Positions 12,364-25,278 of a DNA stretch of 64,000 nucleotides are shown here, in pieces. Each line of letters starts with the position of its first letter. Within the stretch, counting starts at the first letter, position 1. Below the pieces are notes generated by a model. It was not told the DNA's origin, made no database searches, and saw only the letters and a program-made list of their open reading frames with translations. A program made the translations under genes and the position numbers. The DNA is from Lepisosteus oculatus. Taxonomy: Eukaryota; Chordata; Actinopteri; Semionotiformes; Lepisosteidae. Location of the stretch: NCBI RefSeq assembly GCF_040954835.1, contig NC_090698.1, forward strand, positions 1,548,501 through 1,612,500. The letters run 5' to 3'.

Positions 12364-15300
12364 ATTGTCCTCTCTAGTTCTCCCGCTAATTTTGCTTCCT
12401 TCCAAAAACAGCTAACTCAGAAAGCACTCACACACACACATACAGCAGAAAGCAAGCAGCCTGTTGCAGGAAAGACTATTTTGCTGTTAACAATCAGAGA
12501 TCAACAACCGTAGTATTGCGTCACATTTTGCTGCATAAGATCACCTAAGGAGTTCCTGCAGCAGATACTGCATAAGAGTGTGTTCTAGTTTCAGATAACA
12601 GCAGAGCTCATTCAGGAGGAGCTTGAAAACAGAGCTCTTGAATCCTCCTGAACAACAGGTCCAGGCATCCATGCAAACACTAAGTAATCTTTCAAAATAG
12701 CACCAGACTTCATTAAAACTGCAAGATCCATTAGTCCCCAGGACAAGCCCCGCTTGCCACACATAAAAAGCTTTTAAAATCAATACAAAGGATTTTTTAC
12801 TCGAGGATATCCATGGAATGACTTAAAAGCCAATACTTTGGCAAATGTAAGGCCCTTCTCAACAGTGTTGTGGAAGCAATGCAGTTACATACCACTTAGT
12901 CATGATATTCAAAATAAATCACAATAATATCCCCAAAAAGACAATAACTAATGCATTATTCTAAGGGATCTGGAGCTACAGACCCCGAGTGCCTCAGGAT
13001 TTTGTTTAGAGATTTAGGGAGAACCGTTATCAGAGCCTGCGGGGAAGATCCATCCCACCACACTGGAAACAGTGACCACATGTAACTGAAAGCAGTCAGA
13101 TTCAAACGGGACAAGGGGTATTCCTTTGGAAACCGCTCCTACAAAAAAACACACAAATTCCGTTTGGAAGAACCGCATGGTGAACAGAGGAGAACGATAA
13201 TTCGCACCACTGAGTCCGGCGGAAAAAAGAATGAGGGACAGGATGGCTGGAAATGAGCTCCTCTTCCATAACCGGGATGACGCCGGACAGGAGCTTTTTC
13301 CTGCATCTTTCACAGGTGGGAGGAGGCCGATCGAGGCACCAGCTTCTCCTCCCGCCGCCAAGACTCAGCCCTGCTGGGTCTGCTGCAGCAGCGTCACCCT
13401 GCGGCCTGTGGCTAACTGACCCCTGACCTCACGCCCGGACCCCCTAGCGGGTGCGGGGGCTGGCGTCTGGGGGTTGTGTTCTGATGCACAGGGGGGCGGC
13501 CGGGTGTAGGTGTGAGAGGGGGCGGCTGGGCAGTGCCGAGCAGCGCCAGGGCAGGAGAATGGCAGCGGAGAAACTCTGGAGTTATTACTGGCTCCACGTC
13601 CCCTCTGCTTCCTGTAGCCAGGAGCTTTCCCAGCTCTGCGCTGCTTCGCCTCCTCTCTGCCCTTGGCTGCTTTCTTAATGACGTCTTCCGAGCCTGAGCA
13701 GCTGGCCTGCCATGTCCTCCAGGGAGCCCAAGTGGACGAGGATGCTCTCTAGCTGAAGCCTGGGATCAAATCCCCCTGCTCTTCAAACCAGCAGTTACTG
13801 GAAGCCTTACTGGCACCAGGACATGTACGTCTCCCACAGAAACAGACCCACACACCAGTTACCAGTCCTGAGGGTTACTGGTAGCTTAAGTTCAGATCCC
13901 GTTTCTTCCGCTTGGCCCGAAGCTCTTAGCTGTTCTTTGCGTGAAAGTCTTCTCTGTCAGATTTCTTTCAAGGTGAACACCAGAGAAATGCACCAGGCCT
14001 GAGCCCGCCCAACGCACAGGAAACTGCTGACGAAGACAGCCTGCTCTCTCACTCTGCTTCCAAATCTCTTTTGTCCTGTTTCTTTACTAAAATACAGTAG
14101 TTAGTCTGTCCCATTCCCAACAAAGACACAGGCACAAGAAGGGGTGGAGCAGATAAGACATAGGAAGAGAGAAAGTAAAAGAGGAGGGAAGACCGCTATT
14201 AAATTAAAAATTTAACAACCACCAGTCAGCCAGAATGAAACACTAGCCACTCGGATACAACAGTCCAGAGCACCCAGACGAGGTAGAAACAGTTCCTCAG
14301 GGATTTTCTGCTTCGCCATGAGGGTCAACACTGATCTCTGTGTCAAAAGCACCCGTGAGATTAAAACTGGGAAAAAGAGCTGCCCAGCATGCTGGTAGTG
14401 CTGGCTTCCTTTTTGTCTTTGATGCTTTACAGCCATCTCACCTGAGACATGGTTGACGAGTGCAGAGGACTTGGACATGTTGCGAAAGTGAGTTTAATTT
14501 CTAGGACTGGTGGACAGAAAGGCAGAGAGATCAAGGGGTTTAGATGTTTGCTGTGAGGCACTGGGTTTGTGTACATTGGCATGTCAGCCTCGCTAATCTG
14601 CATGGCGATTTCGTCTGCAGCTTTTATCATCGGGGAACATTTTTGCAGAAAGCCAAAAGCAAATAAAAATCACAATAATAACAGGAACAGACCGCTGGGG
14701 GAATAAATAAAATGCACATTTGTCGTGGGAAGAGGAGCCCTGGATGACGTGCTGTTCAAACACAGGTTTTATCTGGAGGGTCACAGAGTACAGGAACTGG
14801 GCAACAGCCATTGTGCCTGCAGTCTGCCTTAAACATCACAATCTTTTAATCAAATGAGATGATAACAGTAATAATATGGCTCCCAACACTTCTAGAGGCT
14901 CCACTTTTGCCTTTCTTTTAGAAAGCTGGCTGCATGGAAGCTTCATGGAAAGTTCAATATTTATGTCATTTTTTTTCTTTTAACAGCTGTGAAAAGGCAG
15001 GGAATACCATGAGACTGCCTGCTTTCTCCTTGATGTGACGTGTCTGTGTTGAAGCTTCTGGGAGCATCTGAACTTCAAAGGCAACCAAGCTGTCTGTTCT
15101 GAGCTCACTGCATGGACCATCGCATGAGAAGCCACCACTCTGCAGCCATGCTACACTACACTAGGTCCCCATCGCATTGTTACAAACGCATTGTTATCCG
15201 GTAGCTCAGCCTTGTGCATCATGCAGGCCCTGACACAGATGCTCAAGCAGTAGGTTGACATTTGCAACAACAGTGCAAGAGGGAAACTAGCTGCTGACTC

Positions 15301-16074
15301 TGCAGTACTTTCTAATCCTGCAGAGAGTACTGACGTGGTTGATGCACTTATTTCTGAACCTCTAGGTTGCAGCATCTGCAAAGCAGACCATCTTACTTAG
15401 CCAAACCCTGAGTCTCATGAGGTCACCGAGGTCGGGTCAAGGAGAGGGACTGCACTGGGGATCTCAGTGTTGGGATCTTAGTGACTCCCCTTGGGACTCA
15501 AAGCAGAAATGGCACAAGCGCAGCAGGGCCTCGTGGAGATCACTTAGAAACATCTGATGGCTGCTGGATTTGACAGGTCTACTGTTCGTCAGAAGTTCAA
15601 ATCAGGTTAAAAATCATTCGCCGACGCATCACACCGATACTTCTGCTCAACAACAGCCGATACATTAAGCTCAAGCTGAAACAAGCAGAAGAAACATCCC
15701 CTGAGCCCCAGAAGTGTTATTTAGTCTTCCTTGCAGATGCAGAACTACGTTGCCGGAAATTCTTTTCCATGCAGAATAATCTTTGCTGGGTCGCAGTACC
15801 CTGCAGGGCGTGGGAGTCTGGCATCTCAGGCAGCAGGAGTCGGCGTGGGACAATCCCGGGACACACGTGTAGGAAGTGCAATGAAATGTATGAAATCTAT
15901 ACCTCCAGAGGCTCCCAGGGCCCTCGCCAGGGGGCTTCACCTGTGGCACAGGACACTGCACCAGCCTGCTCAGTGCCTGGAGGGGCTCTTCCTCCCAAGC
16001 CTGCGTTCTAATGCTCGCAAGGGCACCTCCTGAAAATAAAGGAAGAGCTCGAGGGATATCTGAATATTTCTACA
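12364..16074. other. Non-coding sequence with a small GC-rich patch
   Basis: No supported gene. Around 13310-13560 the sequence is GC-rich with several CpGs but has no clear splice or coding pattern. About 13735-13800 resembles the tRNA-like phrase agcctgggatcaaatccc seen in SINE heads. The remainder is featureless to me. Confidence 0.45.
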
Positions 16075-16082
16075 GGCCTAAC

Positions 16083-16622
16083 CTGGCATTCCCAAACGTG
16101 GTCCTGGGGACCCCCAATGTCTGCTGGCTTCCTTTTCAGGTGAGCTCTCTTTTACTGCACCTCGAATTAATTTCAGTTTATTTGTCAGATGCACAGGTGC
16201 AAGGCAATGCTTATTTGCATGTGTGGTCCAATACAAAGACATTAAGGAGACACCTAAACACAGAACAGCAGCAGCAACAACAAGGCTAAATAACATACCA
16301 CTGAAATACAAGTCAGCATAGGCAGTGTGGAAAAAAACATCACTGTGAGTCAGTGGTAGAGGTGACCCAATAACAGGATTAATTAGAACTCTTTAATTAT
16401 TTTCAGCTCCAAAACATTGCAGGTTGCCTTGTAACTACTGCATTTCGTAAGCGTCTTCCAAGATCCTTTGGGAGACCAAAGATTTGTCAGCTTTTGAGCA
16501 AAAAAAAAACAAACAATTGTAAAGGTTCCAAGGATGTAGGTCAATTAAGGATTTGGTTAAATAACGGGTGGAATGAAAGCCAGCAGGTGTGGGGATCCCC
16601 AGGGCTGGTACTGGGGTTCCTG
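16083..16622. mobile_element. hAT-type MITE with exact target duplication, enlarged by internal sequence
   Basis: The inverted ends are CTGGCATTCCC...TCCTGGGGAC...CTGCTGGCTT on the left and, complemented, CAGGAACCCC...CCCTGGGGATC...CTGCTGGCTT on the right. Both are flanked by the identical 8-bp GGCCTAAC (16075-16082 and 16623-16630). At 540 bp it is about 335 bp longer than the 7286 copy. The interior at about 16170-16310 holds unrelated sequence and probably includes a nested insertion. Confidence 0.8.
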
Positions 16623-16630
16623 GGCCTAAC

Positions 16631-18163
16631 CATGTGCCCTCAAATTCTGGGTGGGATTCCTCCTGTCGTCTGCAACCTGTTATGTGTTCTGCTGTAACAC
16701 CTACACCACACAGCTTCCCGCGAAACACCCCCGGAGAAACGATGGAACTTTCCCAACAAACTTATTTTTAGTCACCAATAAAATGTCAAATTGCCCCATA
16801 TGCAGGGATTCCACTAATTACGTTTCCCACAGAATATTGCCTGGGATCATACTTAACGGCTCCACACTGGCCTTAAAAGAGTTCTTGGTAAATAAAAAAC
16901 TAAATACTTGAAACAAACCAAAAATAAAGAACATTACGGAATGATTTATGGAGGGAAAAAACGACTGGGATAAACACCATTTGGAGCAGATTACAGAGAA
17001 GTACAGAGACACTAAATTATTTAAAATCCTGAGCTGTTAAAACAAACAAATACTTGAAGATGTCTTTGTTTGTTTATGCCCGTAAATGGAGACATCTATA
17101 CAGTTTACAATTTGCTTCCCCATTACATGCACCCCATTACTCCTGGGGAGTCTCTCCTCTCCTTGCTGCTTCTACAGATAATTGTCCCGGTATAGAAACA
17201 CAAACGACACTGTGGATTGCTACCAAGAAGCACCTAAACTAAACTAAAAGCTGTTTTGGTCTGATGCTGCCGGGAGACCCGTTGCCCAGGAAACCACAGA
17301 GGAGGAGGAATGTGGATGAGGAGTGTGGCACCTGCTGGAGAGAGCACCCCATCCACAGCACTATATTAATGGGGTTCACTCACCGGGTAATTAGCCATTA
17401 AATGTGTGAGAGGAGAGATGGCAGCGAGAAAGATGTCAGAAGCATCTTAATTCTGCAAATGAAGACAAATCCTACGTGTGTAATTGAGACAGAGAGAAGT
17501 GAGCAAAGGCATGAAAATCTAATTTTTCATTTTATTTCCCGTTGTACAACTCTGAGACCCTGGTAGCAATAACTCATGAAAGAATATTTCCAGCAGCCGC
17601 ACATTCCTGTTGCTACTGAATCAGTCACACTATCATCCTTGTGGATACCAGAGCAGCACGTGCACGAGAAGACATGTAAAGGACAAGATCAAGGTGCAGG
17701 TCTATTTTTAAAAGACGCGGAGGCTGCAAGTTCCTTTCTGAAACAATACAAGCAGGTGTTCACTGCTCCGCTCCAAAGAGCTTAATGTTACTGCAAAGCA
17801 GTGGGAGCTGGTCTTGCAGAAGTGCCACAGAAGCATTCCTTTCTCAGATCAAGTAGCTACTAACTACCAAATGAGACAGATGCAAAAGAGATAAGGTCAT
17901 TTGACCTGTTCTTATACTCTTAAATTCAATACATGCAGAAGAAGGTTCACAGTGCATTTTATAGGACAGAGGCTGTGTGTACAGACCCACCAGACTGTGC
18001 AAGTACATCAGGGACGGGGAAGCCAGCACCACAGTATTATGTGTCTGGGGCCACAGTCGTGAGGAATGCTGAGGCTCCTCGAGCTCCTGAGGAATGCTGT
18101 TGCACTGCTGGGATCACACACTGAATTTGGACTCAGGACAGAAACAAAATAGATGCCCTAGGT
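16631..18163. other. Non-coding sequence
   Basis: No exon or clear repeat was recognised between the MITE and the hAT transposon. Confidence 0.5.
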
Positions 18164-18322
18164 CAGTGGTTCTCAAACTTTTTGGACCAAGTACCACCCC
18201 TAATCCAACCAAAGCATCCAAGTACCACCTACAAGTCATCATCTCATAGGAACCCCAGAAATTCTCATTGACCAACATAAGTGCACCTGCACACACACTC
18301 ACACATACATATAATAAATATT

Positions 18323-18390
18323 ATAATAATAAACTTTATTTCATATAGCGCCTTTAAAGGTGGCTTCTCAAAGTGTTTTACAGAAAAAAA
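18323..18390 (+). repeat. Short repeat nested in the hAT transposon
   Basis: The sequence aataaactttatttcatata followed by gcgcctttaaaggtggcttc is found again, reverse complemented, at 59533-59593 inside an EML2 intron. It is therefore a separate mobile or tail sequence that landed in the transposon. Confidence 0.65.
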
Positions 18391-18524
18391 AAACATTAAC
18401 AACAACTAATAAAAAAGCACCATTTCAGTGAGAGGGGTGAGCCTGTTTAGATGAGCAAAGCAGATGTGAATTAATTTTTCGAGCCTTGATACAATTCACA
18501 ACAGAGTCTAACAGATATTAAATC

Positions 18525-19090
18525 GTCAGGCATTTTCTTGACGGCAAAGGTCTCGCGGTGGATGTTGTAATGCGTACATTAATTTCTGGAGCAACCTCTC
18601 TAATTCGTGCAACTACACCGTTATGTCTGCTTGTCATTGCTCTAGCACCGTCTGTACAAACTCAGACGCATTTGATCCAGTCGAGGCCATTCTCTTCGAT
18701 AAATTCATTCAAAGGCTGAAATATGTGCTCTCTTGTAGTTCCTGTTGGTAGCGGTTTACAGAACAGGAAGTCTTCATGGGACATACCCTCAAACTCGTAT
18801 CTAACGTAAACGAGCAAATTGACCAGATCGACTACAGACTCATCTAATTGCAGTGAAAAACATCTGCTCATCTTAACGCGCTCTATCAGTGTACTTTTGA
18901 TATAATCCTTCATTTCAATAATTCTATGAATGACTGTGTCTTTCAGGGGGAGGGGGGCAGCAGGTCGAGTTGTTTAGCAGCTTTTTCTCTACACATAATA
19001 CGTGTCAGCTCTTTTGCCAACGGTAAATAAGGTTCTTCAAAAATAGTGTAGCTTACCTGCTTTAGCAATACGCAAGCTTGCATTTTTCTG
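18525..19090 (-). pseudogene. Broken hAT transposase fragment
   Basis: The minus strand carries pieces of a hAT transposase of the ZBED5/FAM200/SCAND3-like kind. In order these are a segment with CREKAAKQLDLL, the stretch MSRCFSLQLDESVVDLVNLL followed by LVYVRYEF, then PLNEFIEENGLDWIKC and VCTDGARAM. The last two match the conserved DE(S/T)xD...LVYVRY...CTDGAxAM arrangement of the catalytic domain. An in-frame TGA separates WIKCV from VCTDGARAM, and a C-rich tract near 18945-18955 breaks the frame upstream. Only part of the transposase remains and it cannot be active. Confidence 0.85.
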
Positions 19091-19619
19091 CGTTTCCGTT
19101 TTTATTTCCGTATTTATTTAAAGTTTTTATTTCATGCGCATGGGAGCGAAACACAGAGACGCTCGGTGTATTTTTCTCAAATTAGAACAGTTCTTAAAGA
19201 GTTTTCTGTTATCACGCTTTCGTGTGCTCACAAGATTACCTGCGTTCGTAGCACGTATTTCTATGCATTCCTGTGTTTACAACGTTGGCATTGTTCCAAA
19301 ATCACGCACATTCTCCTTTCTCCCTATTTGCTGGAGATACAGTAGCTTTTTTTAAATACAATTGGTCATTTGCATCCATAGCACGCATTCCTATAGAGTG
19401 GTATAGAATTACAGAGTATCTCTTGTGTCCACTGAAGTATTAGCGCGCACTGTATCATAGTACGTAGGCTGCGTATTCGACACGTATTAAAATACAAAAT
19501 ATGAAAACCCGTCCCGATTTTTCAGCGCACACGACACAGTTCTAGGGTCATTTGGCGTACCACCTGGCGGCACTCCACGTACCACTGCCGGTACGCGTAC
19601 CACAGTTTGAGAACCACTG

Positions 19620-22598
19620 CGGCATAGGTCATAGGTCACAGCCAGTCAATATCACTGGGTTTTGTGTAACACACGAGTTCCACAAGAGTTTCAAAGCAGT
19701 TCCTCAGCTGCACAAACAATAGAGTCGAGTCTCTGAGAGCATAAAGAACAACATTAGAGTTATGGCATTTTCCCTCACTTTGCGGAAAAGCGGCTGAATC
19801 CAGATACCCGAAGGAGAAATCCTGTCTAGGGGATGGATTCAAGTGCGACTTGAGCCTGTTAATCTTCTTGGAAAACAGACTCACAAACATCTCATTTCCA
19901 GTTCCACATCACTGAAAGGCCACACGAACTCCAATACAATTTTAAGTCCTGTTCTAGTTCGGTTTTCCTCTGGGATCCTTTTTGTGGGTCCCCCTGTTGT
20001 GCCGTGCCTCAGAGTGTTCCAAAGTTGGGGATACATGCTAGCCCTGGGGAAATGTTCTCGATAACGAAAGCTGTTGAACTCCCTTTGAGGAGCTTTCTGA
20101 AGCGCTGCCAAGCCACGACAGGCCTCTGCAGCAGCTGGGAGCCCTGCATAGGATGCGATAAAGCTCCCATTATCTCCTTCCTATTAGCAGCACACAGCTA
20201 TAAACAACAGATTCCTGACACTGTGGGTTCAAGTCGGAGAGTGTAAAATAGACAGTGGGACTCGAGAGATCTGCCTCAAGACTGTGCCTAGGCTGCCCGA
20301 ATTCGGTACCGATGTACCTTGAACTCTCAACAAGGGTGATTATGAAGGAAGCCGTGCTGAGCTTTAGATTGATCACAACCCCATGTTAAACCCAGCCCCG
20401 TAGCTCATTCAGTCACCCAGCGTGGGGAGGGAGCACATGGAACACATTTCAATCCATTATTCAATGTCATTCTTTTTGCCAAGTGCAGTTTTAAAGCCTA
20501 GAACAGGCCTGCTGAGTGGCACCCGGAGAGCAGGCTGAGCTCTTTGATCCAGGTGCTGCAGGTTCAAGCCTGGGTCATGTCTCAGACCAGGATTCTCCCC
20601 GCTGCCGCGCACAACTTACTGAACACCGCCCAGGTTCTCTCAGCCCTCTACCTTATAGTACTACAGTGCAATTTGTAGGAAAACGGATGTTCAAACACGC
20701 AGGTTCGTTATTACTCAGAAACATTAGAAACATTCCTGTAGAAACGTCCTAGATCTGGCTTGTGATCAGCCTACCACAGGCAGGTTAAATATATATGCGC
20801 AATACAGAGATTTCATGACAATAGACACTGAAAACAGTCACTGTCCAAATATAGATCCCTGTGATACTGAACTAATGACATCACCCGAACCTGATTATCT
20901 ATCCCTTATCTGTAGTCCATTGTTTTTACTTAACCGATCTGCAAATCAAAGACACATTTCCTGAAATGCCTACTGCCAGTAATTTGAAAAGCCATCTGAA
21001 ATCTAAATACATTATATTGTTTGGTTTTGATAATTGTTTCCAAAGCCTTACATGCAATAGAAGTCAGTCTCATAGTTCTGTTTATTTGGTTTAGTTTTGT
21101 CGCCCTTCTTATGGATGGGCATCACACTGGAAATCCTCTAATCCCTGGAGAACGAACTGCCCTGTCTGGAACAGCTGTTGGAAGAGCTGCGTCAATGTCT
21201 TACACATAAAATCATTTCCCTAAGACGAACTGATAGGAAACTTTCAAGTCATGGAGATGTATTCATCTTACATGCTTCAGGTACACAAAACACTCCTGTC
21301 TCTTCTATGTTACTACTCTTAAAAAAAACTTTGTCCTTCCACTGACTGAGGCAGGTTATTGACCTTAATGAACACGTGATTAGACAAGAAACTGTATTTT
21401 GGATATCACTGTTGTTCTTTTCAATAAGATGACTTTTAGTCTTCAACACGAGGACTTCTACATCTTGGCCTCAATGCTACAAATAAGCTGCCTTGCTCCA
21501 GCGTTTCCAGAAAAGATCAAATGACTACCCCAGCTAGCACAGAACATCTGGATAACCTCTCATCCGGTTTGCGATCCCAATGATACAGAATTCTGACCCC
21601 TTCCTTCAAGATATCGGATGTGCTGGGGTTATACAAAGGCACGCTGCCTGTAGAAAGTCTTGCTTGTTAACACCACGTTGCCACTCCAAGTGGTATAAGC
21701 TGTTTTCTTTTTCTGCTTCAGCTGGCACAGTGCCGGGAGAGAGGCTCAGGGATTTGCCTAATCGAATTTTATTTGCCATCATGTCTTCCCGCACTTGCAG
21801 GTGCAGGACTGTCGGCCCGAGCTTACAGGGCAGTCTCAGCGCATGGTACTGTTCTTTGTTTTGCAAAATTGTGGTTTACAGCTCTTACCAGATCCTTCCT
21901 GAGAAAAACATGGCACTTACTGAGGTTTTTTCACATTAACATACGATGAGCATAAAGAACGTGTTTGCAATATATTTAAGAGCCACATCCGCTGTATATA
22001 AGCTGTGTATTTAAACAGCTTTTAGTTCCACTACAATAACTGCACCTTGTTCATAGGTGCTTTTAACTGGCGGGCTTCTATTGATAGAACTACAAACAAG
22101 GCAATGTCAACACCTCATCGTATTTCAAAGATCACCTTCAGACCCATGCACACCTGCATTCATGCATATACAGAGCAAACCATGCGAGTGAAACACCAAG
22201 CACAAAACGGAGCACATACAGCAAGATCTAGCTTGTGCAGGGCCCGGTGCAAATGCTCATGCTTGAGGCTAATATTTATGCCATTAATACAGCAGCGCAG
22301 CACAATAAGAAGTGGACAGCTTGGCTAGGCTTGAGGTCAAGAGTTATTTTAAGGATTTGACTGGGTGCTGGTGCGACCTCTGCCACCACTGCTTACCCCA
22401 AACCCCAATTTCACACCTGCAAGAAACAGTCCTGCACTGTGGAGAAGAGCTCAAGCCAGTTTATGTGCGAGAGGGACTTCTTCATTATTCTTCCTCGTGT
22501 GAGTCACATTCTATTAACTGCTCCAAATCTCTCGGTCTCACAGCTGCTCCTGCATGTAATGTACCCAAACCACTGAATATTAACATAATAGATAATAA
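19620..22598. other. Non-coding sequence
   Basis: No supported gene. A weak tRNA-SINE-like stretch lies at 20505-20640. The open frames are short and unrelated to known families as far as I can tell. Confidence 0.45.
20505..20640 (+). repeat. Possible tRNA-derived SINE head
   Basis: The stretch holds TGGCACCCGGAG, an A-box-like word, and GGTTCAAGCCTGG, a B-box-like word about 45 bp later, spaced as in tRNA-derived promoters. No tail or target duplication was defined. Confidence 0.35.
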
Positions 22599-22683
22599 GG
22601 AACAAGTAAGAGGTTTATTCCATGCTGAAAAAAAGAAGAAAGAGAACACAACGTTTCGGCCGTGGAGCCTTCTTCAGGTGTTC
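22599..22683 (-). repeat. Dispersed CTGAAGA...GAAAC / TTTACTTGTTCC repeat, copy 3
   Basis: On the minus strand this copy reads ACACCTGAAGAAGGCTCCAC, then GGCCGAAACGTTGTGTTC, a pyrimidine and T run, CAGCATGGAATAAACC and CTTACTTGTTCC. It appears the best preserved of the five copies. The GGC/GCC pairing of the head is intact. Confidence 0.8.
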
Positions 22684-22904
22684 TTCATCTTCATCTATTA
22701 TAATAGATAATATATCCACTATTTGCACTGGAACAGTATATGTCAAAACCCCAAAGTCTTCTCCATCCATGAGCAAGACAGTTTTTGTCTAATCTTTGGG
22801 ATTGAGGTACAATTAAATATCAAGTTTTGGATTGCACCTTGACATTTTCTGTAACGTACACACGCACATCCTCTAAAGACTACTCAAATCATTCCTTAGT
22901 TATT

Positions 22905-23035
22905 AATCCTGCAATTAAATCTGAGAACAGGAGGCATTTCTTGACACAAAGTGTTGTGGGGGTATGGAACAAGCTACTCAGCCATGTGCCTTCTTTGGCA
23001 AAATGGCTGGATGAGATCAATTAGCTGCTGATTAC
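22905..23035 (+). mobile_element. CR1-like LINE ORF2 3'-end fragment
   Basis: The plus strand encodes HFLTQSVVGVWNKLLSHV followed by AKWLDEI, clearly the C-terminal FFTQRVVxxWNKLP...FK..LD signature of CR1-type ORF2. The piece ends just before a tRNA SINE. Confidence 0.75.
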
Positions 23036-23051
23036 TGAATTAATGTTAATG

Positions 23052-23327
23052 TTTCTTTATTAGCCCTATACAATTTCTTGCATTAGGAATGCGTCTTTTC
23101 GCATACCCCAGCTTTTCTCCAGGGAGACACAGACACACAGACAGGGAGAGAAGCTTGGGGTCAGAGCGCAGGGTCTGCCATTGTACGGCGCCCCTGGAGC
23201 AGTTGGGGTTAAGGGCCTTGCTCAGGGGCCCAACGGAGTAGGATTCCTCTGCCGGCCGCGGGATTTGAACCGGCAACCTTCCAGTCACAGGCGCAGATCC
23301 TTAGCCACAGAGCCACCGCTCCACCCC
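23052..23327 (-). mobile_element. tRNA-derived SINE, full or nearly full length
   Basis: On the minus strand the head carries an A-box-like TGGCTAAGGATCTGCGCC and a B box GGTTCAAATCC, as in a tRNA-derived Pol III promoter. This is followed by a body ending AAGAAATTGTATAGGGCTAATAAAG. A second, 5'-truncated copy lies at 25279-25513 in the same orientation. The family resembles SINEs I associate with gar-like fish, without having checked. Confidence 0.85.
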
Positions 23328-24639
23328 ATAACATGCTCGCTGAGCCAACAACTCCTCCTGTTTGTAACCTTTCTAGAGCTCTTCCATTATTTAGAACAGC
23401 CCGAGAACCTCTACAGTCAACAGCTATGTGACTTGGAGGTATTTTGAAAACCTGAGCTGAGCTCAGAGAGATTAAGAACAAAAGATTTCAAAAAGGTAGC
23501 TCTCCAGATTGCATAAAACACGTGAGACAATGTTCAGGTTTAAAAGTTGAGAGGCTTTGCTCCAATTATACAGTACCTGAAGAGCTTTTTAAAATTCAGC
23601 AGAGAAGGTTTTGGTTCATCTATATATACATGATGAGTCACTCAGAATGAGGTATTCAGTCGGGCACTTTATATCTAATTATGTGTAGATCACTTAAGTC
23701 TGTTCACCAACCATACATTTTCAGGCTCAGTTATTTGCATGTGTATTAGAATTAGTTATTTTTACCACCAAGTGTGTTTCACTGTACTGCAGCTCTCCCG
23801 CCTGTGCAGTTCCTCCTTTTGGACTATCTATTATATGTGCGCTACTCACAAAGCTTAACAACAAATCCTGTCATCTCGTCCGCCACTATCAGAATAGATT
23901 TTTTTCTGCCCACTGTTAAAACTCCCTGTATTTGGTTTAAAAAATTCAAGGGACTTAAAGCAAACAAGCAGAATTTTCCAGATAAGATTTGTGGGATTAC
24001 AAAGGACCTGTTTTTCAGTCAGGACAGCTGAACCTTTTTTGTGTCCTTTGTAATGGAGAAACATAGGGCTGAATACGTTACATACGCATGTCTGCACTGA
24101 GCATTTCTTACACTTACTCCTAGAAATAAGATCACGAGACATAAAAAATACCATATAGACGGGACAGGGGAAGTTTTACACAATACTGCATATTGCACAA
24201 TACGTAACAAGCAATCAGTGACTCTCAATCACAGCTTTTGGTGTCAGATTTGTATAAATTAGCATCATTTCTGGGTTCATTTTCTGGTCCTATGGAGGTG
24301 AAAGTGTCTTCCGTAAGCAAGCGTTTAAGAATATTATACTGTAGTTGCTAAATCACCAGCCCTTAGCGAACCTCAGTCACTTTCTTGTTGAAGCTTTCAT
24401 GTCAAACAAATGCAATTTTGAGAACAGTAGCAAGACTAGGAATTAAAAAATAATGCTCCGCCTTTGGAGGAAATTACAAAATTGAGGCTTTAGGGCTTAC
24501 ATGGCTGTGGTTTGTGTTTGTTAATCCATAATTAATACAAGAAACAACATCCCAATTCCTCCCTCTTGAAATCTGGGGTCTCTGTATATGAAACATCTTG
24601 GTGCTGAAGAATTAAACCAAAATTAGAGGAAACAACATC
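23328..24639. other. Non-coding sequence
   Basis: AT-rich; no exon or assigned repeat. Confidence 0.5.
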
Positions 24640-25140
24640 TCTTACCAGCTGTTGTGGATGAGCCCAGAGTTTGTGCCTTTCCTCATATTCTAGAAACACA
24701 GAAAGAAGCCTTTCCTATTCTCCATCCTAAATTTCCATTTAGTTTATATAATAGCCTCCTGTGCTGCCCCCATCTGTACCCCTCAAAAATCTCCTCTCAA
24801 TCCCATTTGTTCCAGACTGAAGAGACTGAGTCCCTTGTCATATGTCTCTGCCTACGACAATTCCCCCATACCAGGAATCTTTGTTGTTGAACTCTTTCGA
24901 AGGCTATTTGTGTGCTGGCCAAATCTGAATGTCATATTCTAAATGCGGTCTTACTAAGGCATTGTTAAGCTTAAGCATGACTTCCCATGAATTAGTCCAT
25001 ACTTTTCAATATTTACACCAGCACTCTGCTATTTTATTGGTTCCCTGCATTGTCTGGAGGAGGACATGGAAGAATCTACATAAACACCCAGATCCTTTCA
25101 TGCGACGCTTCCTGCTGCGCAGAATGAGCACGTGATCTGT
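24640..25140 (-). mobile_element. CR1-like LINE ORF2 fragment
   Basis: The minus strand encodes KLNNALVRPHLEYDIQIWPA, matching the LVRPHLEYAVQFWSP block near the end of CR1-type ORF2. It is followed by frame-broken sequence matching the next ERVQRR...LRGDL blocks. Stops and shifts are frequent. Confidence 0.75.
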
Positions 25141-25278
25141 ACAGTGTGTTCATCATTCCTGTATGGATCACTCACCCATCACTTCTGTATTTTCTACTCC
25201 CTTTTATTTTGCACTGTCTGCAATTTCAACTTGTCTGCGGGATGTACAAGAAACTAAATGATTGATCTAGATCAAAAG

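Larger units (their letters stand above)
18164..19619 (-). mobile_element. Decayed hAT (Charlie-like) DNA transposon
   Basis: The ends are CAGTGGTTCTCAAACTTTTT on the left and, complemented, CAGTGGTTCTCAAACTGTGG on the right. These are the classic Charlie-type hAT terminal inverted repeats, 15 bp identical. The 1.46-kb body contains a minus-strand transposase remnant (18525-19090). Near the ends both flanks carry tACCAC-rich subterminal words. The flanks CCCTAGGT and (after two extra bases) GCATAGGT match 6 of 8, so the target duplication is imperfect. Confidence 0.9.

Noticed and set aside
23220-23327. A tRNA-like A/B box arrangement that could be a tRNA gene
   Set aside because: It is the head of a SINE: a body and retroposon tail follow, and a second copy lies at 25279-25513. 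The cloverleaf is not kept.
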